Assembly: GCA_030142905.1 (NCBI GenBank)
Contig: JASJOG010000006.1
Location: forward strand, 2,553,501-2,617,500
DNA: 64,000 nt
Source: Heliopora coerulea
Lineage: Eukaryota; Cnidaria; Anthozoa; Scleralcyonacea; Helioporidae
Direction: 5' to 3'
Part shown: in pieces, positions 33,033 to 44,400 of the stretch
Layout of the letters: each line of letters starts with the position of its first letter
How positions within the stretch are numbered: the stretch's first letter is position 1
Notes under the pieces: model-generated
Told to the model about the DNA's origin: nothing
What the model saw: the letters and a program-made list of their open reading frames with translations, nothing else
The model's database searches: none
Translations under genes and position numbers: made by a program

Positions 33033-36000
33033 TCAAGGCGGTTTGCTAACCCGTCCATAACGTGTGGTTACCATAGTTGATTGTCTTCCGGAATCTGTTT
33101 TCGTTGTTGGAGTGTCGTTTCGTTTCTTTTGAATTTCTCTCTCCGTGTTATGATATTCAGTAAGTGGTACTTCGATGTCTGCGTTGGCTTGTATGAATGG
33201 TTCATTTGTTTGAAGTAGATCTCTTCTATTTCGTCTTAACACTCTGCCTTCTTCTGTTTGGACTTTGTAAGATCTCGGGTGTTGGTCTTGTTCAATCACT
33301 CTTGCTTTGACTGGCCATGAGCCGTCTTTATTTACACGAACCGTTGATCCTTCTTTAAGTGATGGATGTTTCTTTGCTGTTCTGTCGTAGTATTCTTTTT
33401 GCTTGTCCATCAGGGTTGTTTTCTTTAAGAGGTACTTGTTGTTCTCATTATGTGTCTGGGTGTACTGTTGAAATGATGGAAGTCTTGTTCGAATCTTTCT
33501 TCCAAACAGTCGTTCAGCAGGCGACGGTCCTCCGTTAGGATCTGGGCATGCTCGATGTGCTTGAACTGCTATGTACGGGTCTTCTCCCTTCTTGGTAGCT
33601 TTCTTGAGAAGCTGTTTGATAGTTTGAACCGCTCGTTCTGCCATTCCGTTTGACTTTGGGTATTTTGGGCTCGATGTGGTGTGGATAAAGTCCCATTTTC
33701 TGGTAAATTTTTTAAACTCTTTGCTGCTGTATTGTGACCCGTTATCAGAGACTACTTCGCGTGGTGTGCCATGTCTTGAGAATATTGACTTCAGTTTCTG
33801 GATGACTTGTTTGCTGCTGGTGTTGTCCAACTTTGCTATTTTTGGATAACAGGAGTAGTAGTCGACAACAATCACAAAGTCGTTGTTTTGAAACTTGAAT
33901 AAATCTGTTGCTACTTTCTCCCAAGGCTTCGTAGGAAGATTGTGCGGCATCAGAGGCTCTTTCTGTTGGTATTTTCTATGTTCCTGGCATACACTGCATC
34001 CTTTAATCATTTCCGTTATTTCCATGTTCATCCCAGGCCAGAACAATGTTTCTCTAGCTCTAGATTTACATTTCTCGATTCCCAGGTGTCCATCGTGTAT
34101 TTTCTCTTTCATGTCCATTCTCATGGTCGAGGGAACTATCACTCGTTCTCCTTTCATGATGATTCCGTTGGCTTCGGTGATTTCTTGTCTGAATGGAAAG
34201 TATGGTGTAAGTTCAACTGGAAGCTGTGCTTTGTGGTCTGGCCATCCATCTTTTAAGATACTGCTGAGCTTCTGTAGGACTTGGTCTTTCGCGGTTTCAC
34301 GTTGAAATTTACTAAGCATCGTTTCGGATATCGGTAGATTGGATATTACCATGTGAACTTGGCTCTCTAAATTAAGTTCATCTTCTGGTAGTGGAGGTAG
34401 GTATGCTCTTGACAGAGTGTCCGCAACGGGTAAGTTCTTTCCGGGGGTATACTGTATTGTCATGTCGTATCTCTGGAGTTTTAATATGAATCTCTGGATT
34501 CTTGGAGGGGCACTTGCAATTGGTTTTGAGAAGATGGGTTGGAGAGGCTTATGATCGGATTCTACAACGAAAGGCTTGCCGTATACGTAATCGTGGAATC
34601 GTTGAGTGCCAAACACTATTGCCAAAGTCTCTTTTTCGATCTGTGCGTAGTTTTGTTCTGTTTTCGTCAGAGATCTGCTGGCATATGCTACTGGGGCCCG
34701 TGATTCATGCTTTTGCAGTAGAACTGCTCCTAGGCCATACTTTGATGCATCGACTGATATCATGGTTTGTAGTTTAGGGTCGTAGTACTTGAGAGTGGGG
34801 CTTGACGATATTTCTTTCTTGAGCTGTTTAAGGGCTTCATCTTGATGCTCGGTCCATTGCCATTCAGCGCTTGACTCTAATAGTTGTCGTAGACATGTTG
34901 TCTTGGATGAAAGATCTGGAATAAATTTTCCAAGATATGTGACCATTCCTAAAAATCTTTGTAGGTCCGACTTGTTGGTTGGTATAGGCATGTTCGTGAT
35001 CGCTGTGATCTTTTTTGGATTTGGTTTTACGCCTTGATCTGAGAATATGTGACCGAGGAAGGTCATTTGTGTGATACCAAATACACATTTTTCCTTGTTT
35101 AACTTCAAACCGGATTTATCAATTCTTTCGAGGACTTGCGAAAGGCGAACATTATGTTCTTCTTTGGTCCTTTCCCAAATGATGATGTCATCCTGAACAT
35201 TTGCGCAGCCTTCAATGCCTTCAAGTATCTGGGTTATCTTCTTCTGGAAGACTTCACTTGCACTTAAGATTCCAAAGGGAAGTCTCTTAAATTTACATCT
35301 GCCAAATGGGGTGTTAAACGTTAGGATCTTTGAGCTCTCCTCATCGACTTTTATTTGCCAATATCCACTTGACGCATCTAACTTCGAAAAGAATTTTGCA
35401 TCTGCCATTTCTGCCATGATTGACTCAGCATTACGCATTGGGTAGTGTTCTCTCTTTATTGCCTTGTTTAGATCGTATGGATCAAGGCATATTCGCAGTT
35501 TTCCATTAGGCTTCTCGACTATAACTAGAGAATTCACCCAATCGGTCGGTTCGTCTGCTTTGTCGATGATTTCGTTTCTTTCCATGCGTTCAAGTTCAGC
35601 TTTTAGCTTGTCTTTCAATAGGTACGGTACTTTGCGAGGAGGGTGTACCACCGGCTTTGCATCTGTTTTCAGATTGATGTGGTGCTCTCCAGATAGACAA
35701 CCAATATCTCCAAATACTTGTCCATAATGTTGTGTAATGTCGGAAGTTCGCTTTATTTGCTTGACACGTTTAATAAGGTTGAGGCGTTCACTTGTTGCTA
35801 GTCCTAGGATCGGAGACGACTTAATTGGGACGACGAAGAACTGTATCGAATAATCAATCTTTCCTTTTCTTTTTAGTCGTAGTATGCATTTGCCTGTGAT
35901 TGGTGTTTCTGTTCCATCATAAGCGAGTAGTTTCTCTTTCGTTTGGTGTAATTTGTGCTGTTTTGGAAGTCGTTTGAATATGCTTTGTGGCATTACGTTG

Positions 36001-37001
36001 GCTTGTGCTCCTGTATCGATTTTGTATTCGACGAGTAATCCAGATGTATCAATTGATACGGTCCATGTATTCGAATCATGTTGCTTTTCACATATTTCGA
36101 CTTTATGGCGCGCGTTTTCTTCTTGTCTTAGGGAGTGGCTTGTTGATTTCTCTTCGCTATTGAGGGTGCCAATATATAAGTTGTCTCCACCTTCAATACT
36201 TTCTTTACTAGAATGGTTGTCATCTCTCGCATTCATTTCGTTTATTTGATTTGATAAACATACTTTTGCAAAGTGACTTCGCTTTCCACATTTCTTGCAT
36301 AATTTCCCATAGGCGGGACAGCGTCCTTTGTCATGTTGATTTCCACAGTATCGACAAATTTTCCTTAGGCTATCACGTTTTCTTTGATTATCTTGTTTAC
36401 CTCTGTTTCGCGGTTTGTCCTTTCGGTGGCGTAGTTGGTCGAGTTGATTTGGCGACGTTTTAGACTGCATTTCTTCCGATTGCTTCTTTGTTTCTTCAGC
36501 TGCTCTGCAAATGCTCATTGCTTTATCAAGTGTCAGGTCAGGTTCTCGCAGTAATCTTTCTTGCACTCTCGTATCCCTCACTCCAGCGACAATTCGATCC
36601 CTTATGAGGCTCTCTTTTAGCAATCCAAATTCGCAATGCGTGCTTTTTAGTTTCAGTTCAGTGACATAGTCGTCAATGTTTTGTCCTTCGCTTTGGTTGT
36701 ATGAGAAGAACTTGTATCTCAGGTATGGAATGTTCTTTTTGGGATTCAAGTATTCATCAAATTTTCTTAGTTCTGGTTCCAATTTCATGCCATCTTCATC
36801 GTTTTCGAAGGTAAAGGTGTAATAGATTTCTCGCGCTCTTTCTCCAATTGTAGTTAGAAGTCTGGAAGTTTTGACGTCTTCATCTTTATCGTTCGACCCT
36901 GTAGCGGTCATGTAGAATTCGAATTCTTTTTTCCATCGCTCCCAATTCTGGCTAAGGTTTCCATCGAATCGCAGTTCCTTGGGTGGATTTAACTTGTTCA
37001 T
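33033..37001 (-). CDS. Ty3/gypsy gag-pol polyprotein, single open frame of 1322 aa
   Basis: One uninterrupted frame. Order from the N-terminus: a gag region; two zinc knuckles at about 215-250 (CRYCGNQHDKGRC and CKKCGKRSHFAKVC); aspartic protease DTGAQANVMP (about 329); reverse transcriptase with FSKLDASSGYWQIKVD (about 545) and LPFGILSASEVFQ; RNase H (SVDASKYGLGAVLLQ and ESDHKPLQPI); integrase H2C2 finger (HDGHLGIEKCKSRARE, then CSVCQEH, about 973-1010); and a DDE core with ATDLF, VSDNGSQYSS and NGMAERAV. RT before integrase places it in Ty3/gypsy (Metaviridae). The RT active-site box reads NVQDDIIIW where gypsy RTs usually have hydrophobic-x-DD, so Gln in the third place is odd. No stop or frameshift interrupts the frame. 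Gag and pol share one frame. Confidence 0.96.
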   Translation of the reverse strand: MNKLNPPKELRFDGNLSQNWERWKKEFEFYMTATGSNDKDEDVKTSRLLTTIGERAREIYYTFTFENDEDGMKLEPELRKFDEYLNPKKNIPYLRYKFFSYNQSEGQNIDDYVTELKLKSTHCEFGLLKESLIRDRIVAGVRDTRVQERLLREPDLTLDKAMSICRAAEETKKQSEEMQSKTSPNQLDQLRHRKDKPRNRGKQDNQRKRDSLRKICRYCGNQHDKGRCPAYGKLCKKCGKRSHFAKVCLSNQINEMNARDDNHSSKESIEGGDNLYIGTLNSEEKSTSHSLRQEENARHKVEICEKQHDSNTWTVSIDTSGLLVEYKIDTGAQANVMPQSIFKRLPKQHKLHQTKEKLLAYDGTETPITGKCILRLKRKGKIDYSIQFFVVPIKSSPILGLATSERLNLIKRVKQIKRTSDITQHYGQVFGDIGCLSGEHHINLKTDAKPVVHPPRKVPYLLKDKLKAELERMERNEIIDKADEPTDWVNSLVIVEKPNGKLRICLDPYDLNKAIKREHYPMRNAESIMAEMADAKFFSKLDASSGYWQIKVDEESSKILTFNTPFGRCKFKRLPFGILSASEVFQKKITQILEGIEGCANVQDDIIIWERTKEEHNVRLSQVLERIDKSGLKLNKEKCVFGITQMTFLGHIFSDQGVKPNPKKITAITNMPIPTNKSDLQRFLGMVTYLGKFIPDLSSKTTCLRQLLESSAEWQWTEHQDEALKQLKKEISSSPTLKYYDPKLQTMISVDASKYGLGAVLLQKHESRAPVAYASRSLTKTEQNYAQIEKETLAIVFGTQRFHDYVYGKPFVVESDHKPLQPIFSKPIASAPPRIQRFILKLQRYDMTIQYTPGKNLPVADTLSRAYLPPLPEDELNLESQVHMVISNLPISETMLSKFQRETAKDQVLQKLSSILKDGWPDHKAQLPVELTPYFPFRQEITEANGIIMKGERVIVPSTMRMDMKEKIHDGHLGIEKCKSRARETLFWPGMNMEITEMIKGCSVCQEHRKYQQKEPLMPHNLPTKPWEKVATDLFKFQNNDFVIVVDYYSCYPKIAKLDNTSSKQVIQKLKSIFSRHGTPREVVSDNGSQYSSKEFKKFTRKWDFIHTTSSPKYPKSNGMAERAVQTIKQLLKKATKKGEDPYIAVQAHRACPDPNGGPSPAERLFGRKIRTRLPSFQQYTQTHNENNKYLLKKTTLMDKQKEYYDRTAKKHPSLKEGSTVRVNKDGSWPVKARVIEQDQHPRSYKVQTEEGRVLRRNRRDLLQTNEPFIQANADIEVPLTEYHNTEREIQKKRNDTPTTKTDSGRQSTMVTTRYGRVSKPP

Positions 37002-37048
37002 CTTGCCTTCTTCTACGCCTTTGTTAATCTATCCCGCGCCTGACACCA

Positions 37049-37194
37049 TGTTATGATCTGTGGTATTTTATTATCCTAGCTCTCATGAACTCAAGTGACA
37101 ACTGACCTGTGTTCTCATGTTGCAGCTTTGTTGTAACATTAACTAATTAGTCTGTTATTAATAATTTCGGAATACTAAGTGTCATATCATTACA
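37049..37194 (-). repeat. 5' LTR of the gypsy element
   Basis: The 146-bp LTR sits directly upstream, on the minus strand, of the primer-binding site and the gag start at 37001. The gag start codon is 47 bp from the LTR edge, so the leader is very short. Confidence 0.93.
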
Positions 37195-38450
37195 AAATGG
37201 AGTTTCAACAAACCAGCCAATTGCAAAGACGAATACAATCGAAAGATTCGGCAAACTGGTTGAACTTGACCGAGAAACCAGCTAGAGCGTGATTCTGATG
37301 CTCGCCAATGTTACCGGAGATAACAAACACACTAGATAAATACGACGCCGGGAATTAAGATTCGGCAATGTAAACAAAACTATTTGACAACATCACAGCG
37401 GCAAATATGCGACGCAAAGTCAATCTGATATCTTAGAATAGTGAGATAATCACCTTAGTCGGCTGACCTATTTGACGTACCCTAAATCCGCCACTGAGTT
37501 TGTCGTCATTCGTGAAGTCAAAGTGTGATAGGCTCTTGTAGACCAATTAGGAAAAATCTTCCCTATGCCTTTGTACTAGAATCGTGTTCGTCAACAGATT
37601 GCAATTACAAATCCTTTAATAATGTTCAAATTATGGATACATGTATACAATTAACTTAAATGTCACTGGAAAAAAATGCATCAACATTACATTACTTAAC
37701 CAGAGCAAGGAGTAGTTTTAATGGCTTAGCAAGGAGTGGGCAAAGGAGAGCAATTGCCCCGGTGCACCAAAATAAGAGGGCGACGTAGTGAAAATTTCTT
37801 GTACATTAAAAGACTACGAAAATGCACTAATGCCTCTGAAATTTTATCCCCTTGTAGGTTGTCATAACGTCGTTGGTGTATTTTGTTATTTTTCATGTTG
37901 GCAATCAGGGAAGTTTGGAACTATCAGTAAAGTTTTCCCAATAGTGTTCACTGACAATATTTTGATCTTTGAGGAGTTCGTGTTAAAACTTGCCATGCAC
38001 TTTGAAGTTTGAAGTTCGTTCTGCTCAAGTGGCCAAGAAAAAGGGAAATCCTTAAAACCAGAATTAAAAGTGTAGTTAATTTTAACTCTTGCTTGGAGCG
38101 ACTTGCAACCCAACGGCAGGGCCGGGAATAGCTGTTAAGACCCGAAAAATGAAAAGTGCTGAACAAACCGTGGAAATTACTTCATGTTGTTAAACTGAGT
38201 AAAATTATATCACGATTTGGTAAACCGAGCATTGAAGTGGTCAGTGACCATTTTCCTGCTGCTGTACGACGCGGGCTTTAGTTTTTTTCTCAGAATACTG
38301 AAACAATAGTGGAAACTCAAGATACACACCGGGCTGCGCCTTTAAAGAGCCTGGTAAGAGGATCGCGAAAGGCCAGGCACCTTGTGCCAGTCCCAGTTTC
38401 ACTTTGTTCCTCGTGTGGCAGGAATTAGCGCTTGAAATCTTAGATGAAAT

Positions 38451-41400
38451 ATGGCTGATCAAAAGTAAATATATCTCATATTATTTCGTCTTTCTTATTT
38501 CGTCTTTGGAATAATAATGATGTTATATCTCTTTATGCTATAGACTTCTACATCCATTGGTGATATGGGCTCAGAGAAAGGACATTATTTTTTTAACAAT
38601 TTGTCTGGAAGACGCGAAGAATCCTGAAATTAAACTGGAACAAAATAAAATGACATTCAGGTAGGCACTGGAATTATGAAGCAAACGAATTATCGTTACT
38701 GTAATGCAGTCTTGAACGTGGGATGAGCTGGATTATAACCAGCTGTCTATGCATCGGATGGCCAACAACTGCAACTGACAAGATATACAACATGCGTGCG
38801 TTTCTTTATGCTCTGAACTCTAAAATGCATGTTGTTAGCTACCGAATTGTTTGAAGGAGGAGACAATCATATTATTTAAAATTGTGACTAAACACATTTC
38901 GTTGAATTTACAGCAAATCTGGAATAAACATGCCTAAGTATACTTAAGGTAGCTTCCTACAGTTTCTAGCTAGACAGGTTGCAATTAGTATGGTATCTAT
39001 TTACAGGCATTTCAATCTTTAAAATAATTGTAAGTTTGGTGGAGAGTGTATCCAATTGTACAAAAAGTGTCATAACCAGGTTGCAGTAGTGTTGGAACTT
39101 CACCATACATCAGCTTTCTTTCGTGAATTTTTTCCAAAAATTGGCATGAAGTCAGATATTTCACTGAAAAATTACATTGCCAAGTGTCAGAGGAGCTTTT
39201 CAAGACATGGTTTTTGCATTAAGTCTATTGAATTTAAAATATATTCAGTCCTATGAAAAATTTGGAAATTACTTATCCTGATTGCTTTTTTTGTCAAATT
39301 TTGACACAATTCATAAAAGGAAACATCAAAAAATGTATTTGTGTTGAAATAGATGGTGCTGTCATAACATAATAACAACTTCAGAAGGTTACTACCTATG
39401 CATGCATATAAACCATATTTGGTTACCAATTCCCTGTTAAAAATTATCGTATGGGAGCCATCTTAACAGTTTAGGGACACTCCTTTGGCTACTTGGACCT
39501 TAACAGGCCAGTTTGTCAGTTTAATAACATTTTCAGATGTAAATGATGGCAAATTGAGATGACATGAAAACGTTAGATTATTATCCTTATCACACAAGAA
39601 ATATGATGCAGGAGGGCAACTTTTTTTTTTATTTTTTACATTTTTGTAAAGTTAGAAAATAATCAAAATCTCATGTACTCCAGTACCAACAGAAAGTCTT
39701 GTATACTGTGGTATTGCATGCTCCTGTCATGGCAGAGCCAAGGTTCAAAATAGCAATTTGTAATTCAAGATTCAAATTTCAACTTTTATGATCGATGATG
39801 GTATTTTAGATAATTTGAGCAAAATCACAAATTGGGATTTTCTGATATAGCTGGGGTACTGTAATAGTTGTGATTCTTTGGTATATTTGGTTAGCTGTGA
39901 TATATTTTCTGGTCATGTTGTAATAGAGTACTGAACATACTTGTATTGCAAGTTCACCATATTTGTCCAAAAACCTTGACCAGCTGACAACTTCAAAAAA
40001 TATAAGAGAAAGCAAATTCCAAAAAAGAAGGCCATCTTTTAACTTAAGATTTAAGTTAACGAAAGATGAAAACTGTGAAATGGTGATATTTCAATTTTAT
40101 TGCAAAATCATCTTCAGACCAAGTGAACTAACATAAGCGGACCTAAGGTTTATATATACATGGGAAAAGTGATTACATCATTGATGAAGAATTGAGGAAA
40201 TGCCTATTCTATTTACAATGATTGATTGTGTCAGTAAGTGACAAGTGTTGACACCTCAGGATGAAATGACAAGATGTCAATGGATAAATTATGGATAAAC
40301 TAAAAGGAACTAATTAAAGAGTGAGAGTTCATTGCTGGCTTTAAGACCAGAGTTTAATTGCGGCTTAAGATATTTAATATGTAGAGCTTCCATAAATAAA
40401 AGTTGGTTAGGATTAATAGAATAATTAGAGTAAAGGATTTTATAGTTGTTGAAAATGAGATTGTGCATGGATGAAGTAGCGTCAAAAGAAAAAGGAATAT
40501 CGTTTGGTCTGTCATATTGTTTGCATTACAGCCAGGGCATGTAATCTGGTAAAATCTTGCATTGGAAAGACCGACCATTGTTTACAAAAACTTCTATCTG
40601 AACATGCCACTCAACATAACACAAGTGCAGTTGCACAACACTTTCTTCAATGTGAAAACACACATTTCATTGTTGACCTATGCAAACAATATGACAGACC
40701 AAATGATATTCCTTTTTCTTTTGACGCTACTTCATCCATGCACAATCTCATTTTCAACAACTATAAGATCCTTTACTCTAATTATTCTATTAATCCTAAC
40801 CAACTTTTATTTATGGAAGCTCTACATATTAAATATCTTAAGCCGCAATTAAACTCTGGTCTTAAAGCCAGCAATGAACTCTCACTCTTTAATTAGTTCC
40901 TTTTAGTTTATCCATAATTTATCCATTGACATCTTGTCATTTCATCCTGAGGTGTCAACACTTGTCACTTACTGACACAATCAATCATTGTAAATAGAAT
41001 AGGCATTTCCTCAATTCTTCATCAATGATGTAATCACTTTTCCCATGTATATATAAACCTTAGGTCCACTTATGTTAGTTCACTTGGTCTGAAGATGATT
41101 TTGCAATAAAATCGAAATATCACCATTTCACAGTTTTCATCTTTCGTTAACTTAAATCTTAAGTTAAAAGATGGCCTTCTTTTTAGGAATTTGCTTTCTC
41201 TTATATTCAGCCCTCGAAATTTTCGACAGCAAAAGGCAATTGCCGTCGATAATGCCGCCAAAAATGAAATTATCGATGGCAATTTTTTGCCATCGAAGAT
41301 TTTTGTGCTTATTGCCTACTGAATCTCATCAATTCTTCTAAGAAACTCAAGTGCTATGTTATGAACAAATGATTATCTACAGATTTCCTGAATTTTATTC

Positions 41401-44400
41401 CTCATCATTGCTCGACGATGATAAATGTTTTCATGGCAACGTTAAATACCATTGTTTACTAACAAATGGATCTTACATATTGCCTTACATAAAGTACTGA
41501 CGATGAGTACTGAGAAAAGGAATCCACAACTATTGAGACGATTGACCCAAATTTGCTTCCTCATTCTCATTGTGATTCTGAATCAGAATCTCAAACAGAC
41601 GAGGATTAATTAAGATGGACTGATGTTTGTTCATTGACATTGTTCTTTTTACTTGCGTATCTGTTAGTGATAACAACATTTAGTACGACTAGTTATATAT
41701 TAAAATAGGAAAGTTTTGAGTTGTTTTTTTATTATTCAGCTGCTTACAACATATGTTTTAGAGTTCCTCTTACAATAAACCCGAGGGAAAAAATTGCCAT
41801 CGAGTTGCCGCTGAACTCTAAAATATCGACGGCAATTTTTTGCTGTCAAAGATTTAGAGAAATTTCAAGGGCTGTATATTCACCATATTTCTTTGCATAA
41901 TTATTGTCGACACTGGCAAATTTGTCTGGTATACAAACTTTTTCATGCAGTTATTCAGGCTAATAAACATACTGAAGGATGCCAGTAAAAATGCTGTACA
42001 GAAGTGGCAAAATGATTTGAATTTGATGTGAATTTGATGTGTGGGAAAAGGTTTAAACAATCGTGATATCTCATTCAAACACAGAAATGTCCTTGACACA
42101 TTTGAAATTCTACTCATCCATTTCGCCATTGCTAAATTGAAATGAGTGAGGAAATCCTCCCATGACATTTCATTTCTAAATTGTGGCTAATACTTCCAAA
42201 ACGTCTTTTACTAACTAAAAGTTTTGGAATGAATGGTCTCATCACACTAATACCAAGTAAAACACAGAAAACTAGATGATGATTGAAAAGTTGTTGATGC
42301 TACATGGTCTATAATGCAAGATTTAGAAACTGAAATTGAGGATAAGAACTGTCATGTTAGACAACAAGATATATCTGCATATTTTTTGCAAATGAGGAAT
42401 TAGTTAAAATGTAGCAATTAACATGGTATAATTTCTGCAATCAAGCTTTAAATTTCTGAAAAATCACGAACTGTTTTTGAATGATTAATTTGAACCCTGA
42501 CAGCCGTGAGGCTTTGCAGTAAATCCACTACATTTTATTATTGTACTATATTTTCCAGGTGATTACCTGCAGGTTATCTGTTGATTTTTCTGTTTTTGAA
42601 GCTGCTGGAGGTAATATAGCAGTGTGGGTAATATGATAACAAATTTTTATTTTGACATCTACATTTGGCAAAAATCTTGTTATCAAATCATCACAAGTGC
42701 TGCACAGTAATGGTGTCAGGTTAATAATTCTAAATGCTTGTGCAAGTCTTCCAAATAATAAAGAAATTTAGGAAATTTTTAGTTCCTTTGGAGTAATTAT
42801 CAGTTTGCTTCACAGAATTTTGGGTTTATGCAAAAATTAGCAAGTAGGGCTGTCAGGTTTACTTGTGCCAAGCTTATTTTTGCTTCTTGTTCTGACCACG
42901 GTTTCAGTATTTCCGTCACCAGCAAATAGCAAGCTTTAAACTAACAGTACATTTCAAAGATATAAAACAGTCAGTTTGAATTATAGCATAAATTTTAAAG
43001 CCTTTGCAATTTGGACCCAGTATTGTGTACCATGCTGTGTGTTACTAGGTCACAAGAGAATTCACATGGAATTTCTCTCAAATTTCTCATGGCTTAAAAG
43101 ATATTACCATTCTGCATATCAATTTCAATTGAACAATTCAAAATTAAGAATTATCTTCAATTCACTCCACTTTGATTAATCCCTCACATTTCATCTGGCC
43201 TGGTGAAAAACACCATCACCAGAGCTACTCCTTTGAGTTCATGTCATCGTTTCACAGCCACAATGACATTGTGCAAGGGCATGATTGAGATGTTAGTGAT
43301 CTGTCAACATAGTTTGTTTTTTTCTGACCATAAATTTGACTAGTGCAGGTAATACACCATGCAGATAATCATCCAGAAAATACAATTCTTCAAAACTAGA
43401 TTGGAAGGTTTAAACCAAGATGCAATGCAATCAATGAGACTATCAATCATGTTGGCAAAGAAGTAATTTGTCATAAATTGCTCTCACTAGATTAGGTCAA
43501 ACTAGAGCAGTAAAATGTAAATATAATAGGGAATGAAACAAACAAGAAAAGACAATTTTGTTCCCCCAAAAATACAAAACTACTCTAATCTAAGATCAAA
43601 ATATCAGCTTTTACTCTGTTGGACTTTGTTTTTCAATCAACTCTCGTACTCATAGGTAACAAGACCATGTGTTCATACTTACACATACGTTCATGTATTC
43701 CAAAAATTATCCAGCAAATGCAAAGCATCAGATTAAAAGGGTGGTTTTATAACATAATAGTGTTTGTGATCATCACAATAGGAATTGTTCTACCTTAACA
43801 ATCATGATCATTACAATCAATGAAATGCAGTTCCTTGGATTGCTGTAAACATGGTTTCTGTATGACTGCTGTGATCACTTACTGCACATTTTTTTTCAGC
43901 GACACATATGAGTAGCACACTCATAGCAATTGCAATAATGTGACAAAAATGGGGTCTGTGTCAGACATTTTTGTAGAAGATAGAAATAGGTGAAAATAAA
44001 GGGAAATGGTCACCTTTGTTTCATGCAAGAAACATGCCATAGCCATGCTGCATTAACCTCTCATATTGTGGTTGTATAATGCAGCATACCTGTACATTGT
44101 ACATGAAGTAGAAATGACAGATGTTTGCTACTAAGCTTTCAGTGCTCTTGCTCAGTAAAATCTGGCTAAAATTCCCATAATCATTTGTTAAAGATTATGC
44201 AAGCTATAAATACAAAGGAAGTTTTACAAAAAGAACATACATTTACAATTAGTTGCTTATCAAAGACAAAACGTTTACTTTTTTTTTTAGAGAAAACAAA
44301 TAGCACTCACCAGTTGTGGGAGTCTAAGCTGGCAAGCATAACTTATTGCTCTTGCCTCTTTTTTCATTGATACTGGTACTTGTATCACTGGAGTTGCTAC

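Larger units (their letters stand above)
32798..37194 (-). mobile_element. Complete Ty3/gypsy LTR retrotransposon (4397 bp)
   Basis: The gag-pol frame lies between two 146-bp LTRs that read TGTTATGATCTG...TCATTACA on the plus strand (32798-32943 and 37049-37194). The element is transcribed on the minus strand, so the right LTR is the 5' one. The repeat AAAT flanks both ends (32794-32797 and 37195-37198), fitting a 4-bp target-site duplication. Next to the 5' LTR the minus strand reads TGGTGTCAGGCGCGGGAT, a primer-binding site starting with the TGG complement of a tRNA CCA end. Before the 3' LTR is a purine tract AAGAAAAGGAAGA (polypurine tract). By eye the LTRs differ at 9 of 146 positions, so the insertion is not very recent although the frame is open. 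Confidence 0.93.
31589..37496. mobile_element. Possible hAT-like TIR element hosting the gypsy insertion
   Basis: The left end reads CAGTGGCGGGTTTAGG at 31589 and the right end CCTAAATCCGCCACTG at 37496, an inverted pair with one mismatch. Without the gypsy insert the unit is about 1.5 kb. CAGTGGCG-type ends are usual for hAT elements, but no matching 8-bp target duplication is seen (ATCTAGCA versus AGTTTGTC). Internal ORFs (for example 32578-32805) are not recognised. Short TTCGGCAA motifs recur on both sides of the gypsy, which supports one original unit. Confidence 0.4.
39999..41207. mobile_element. Head-to-head pair of 5'-truncated Penelope-like elements (palindrome)
   Basis: The left arm (39999 to about 40540) is nearly the reverse complement of the right arm (about 40560-41207), from AATATAAGAG/CTCTTATATT inward. 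Each arm carries the 3' end of a PLE: the tail of the GIY-YIG endonuclease frame, a 3' UTR and a hammerhead motif near its outer end. The left copy has an internal deletion near TGCAAACAATATGACAG compared with the right. The block lies in p23 intron 2. It is followed at once by a CAGCCCTCG hAT-type MITE, and it interrupts a dispersed repeat also found at 19.2-19.8 kb. Confidence 0.8.
39735..42490. repeat. Dispersed repeat, copy 2, split by a PLE palindrome and a MITE
   Basis: 39735-39990 matches the left part and 41875-42490 the right part of the 19.2-kb copy. The PLE pair and the CAGCCCTCG MITE sit between, so both entered after this repeat. Confidence 0.55.

Noticed and set aside
33895..36463. 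Several plus-strand frames of 70-136 codons
   Set aside because: Antisense shadows of the gypsy gag-pol frame.
42559..42615. Possible p23 exon (VITCRLSVDFSVFEAAG)
   Set aside because: It has splice-like borders but does not fit the p23 sequence. The exon at 44764-44833 continues exon 2 in phase with the correct family motif.
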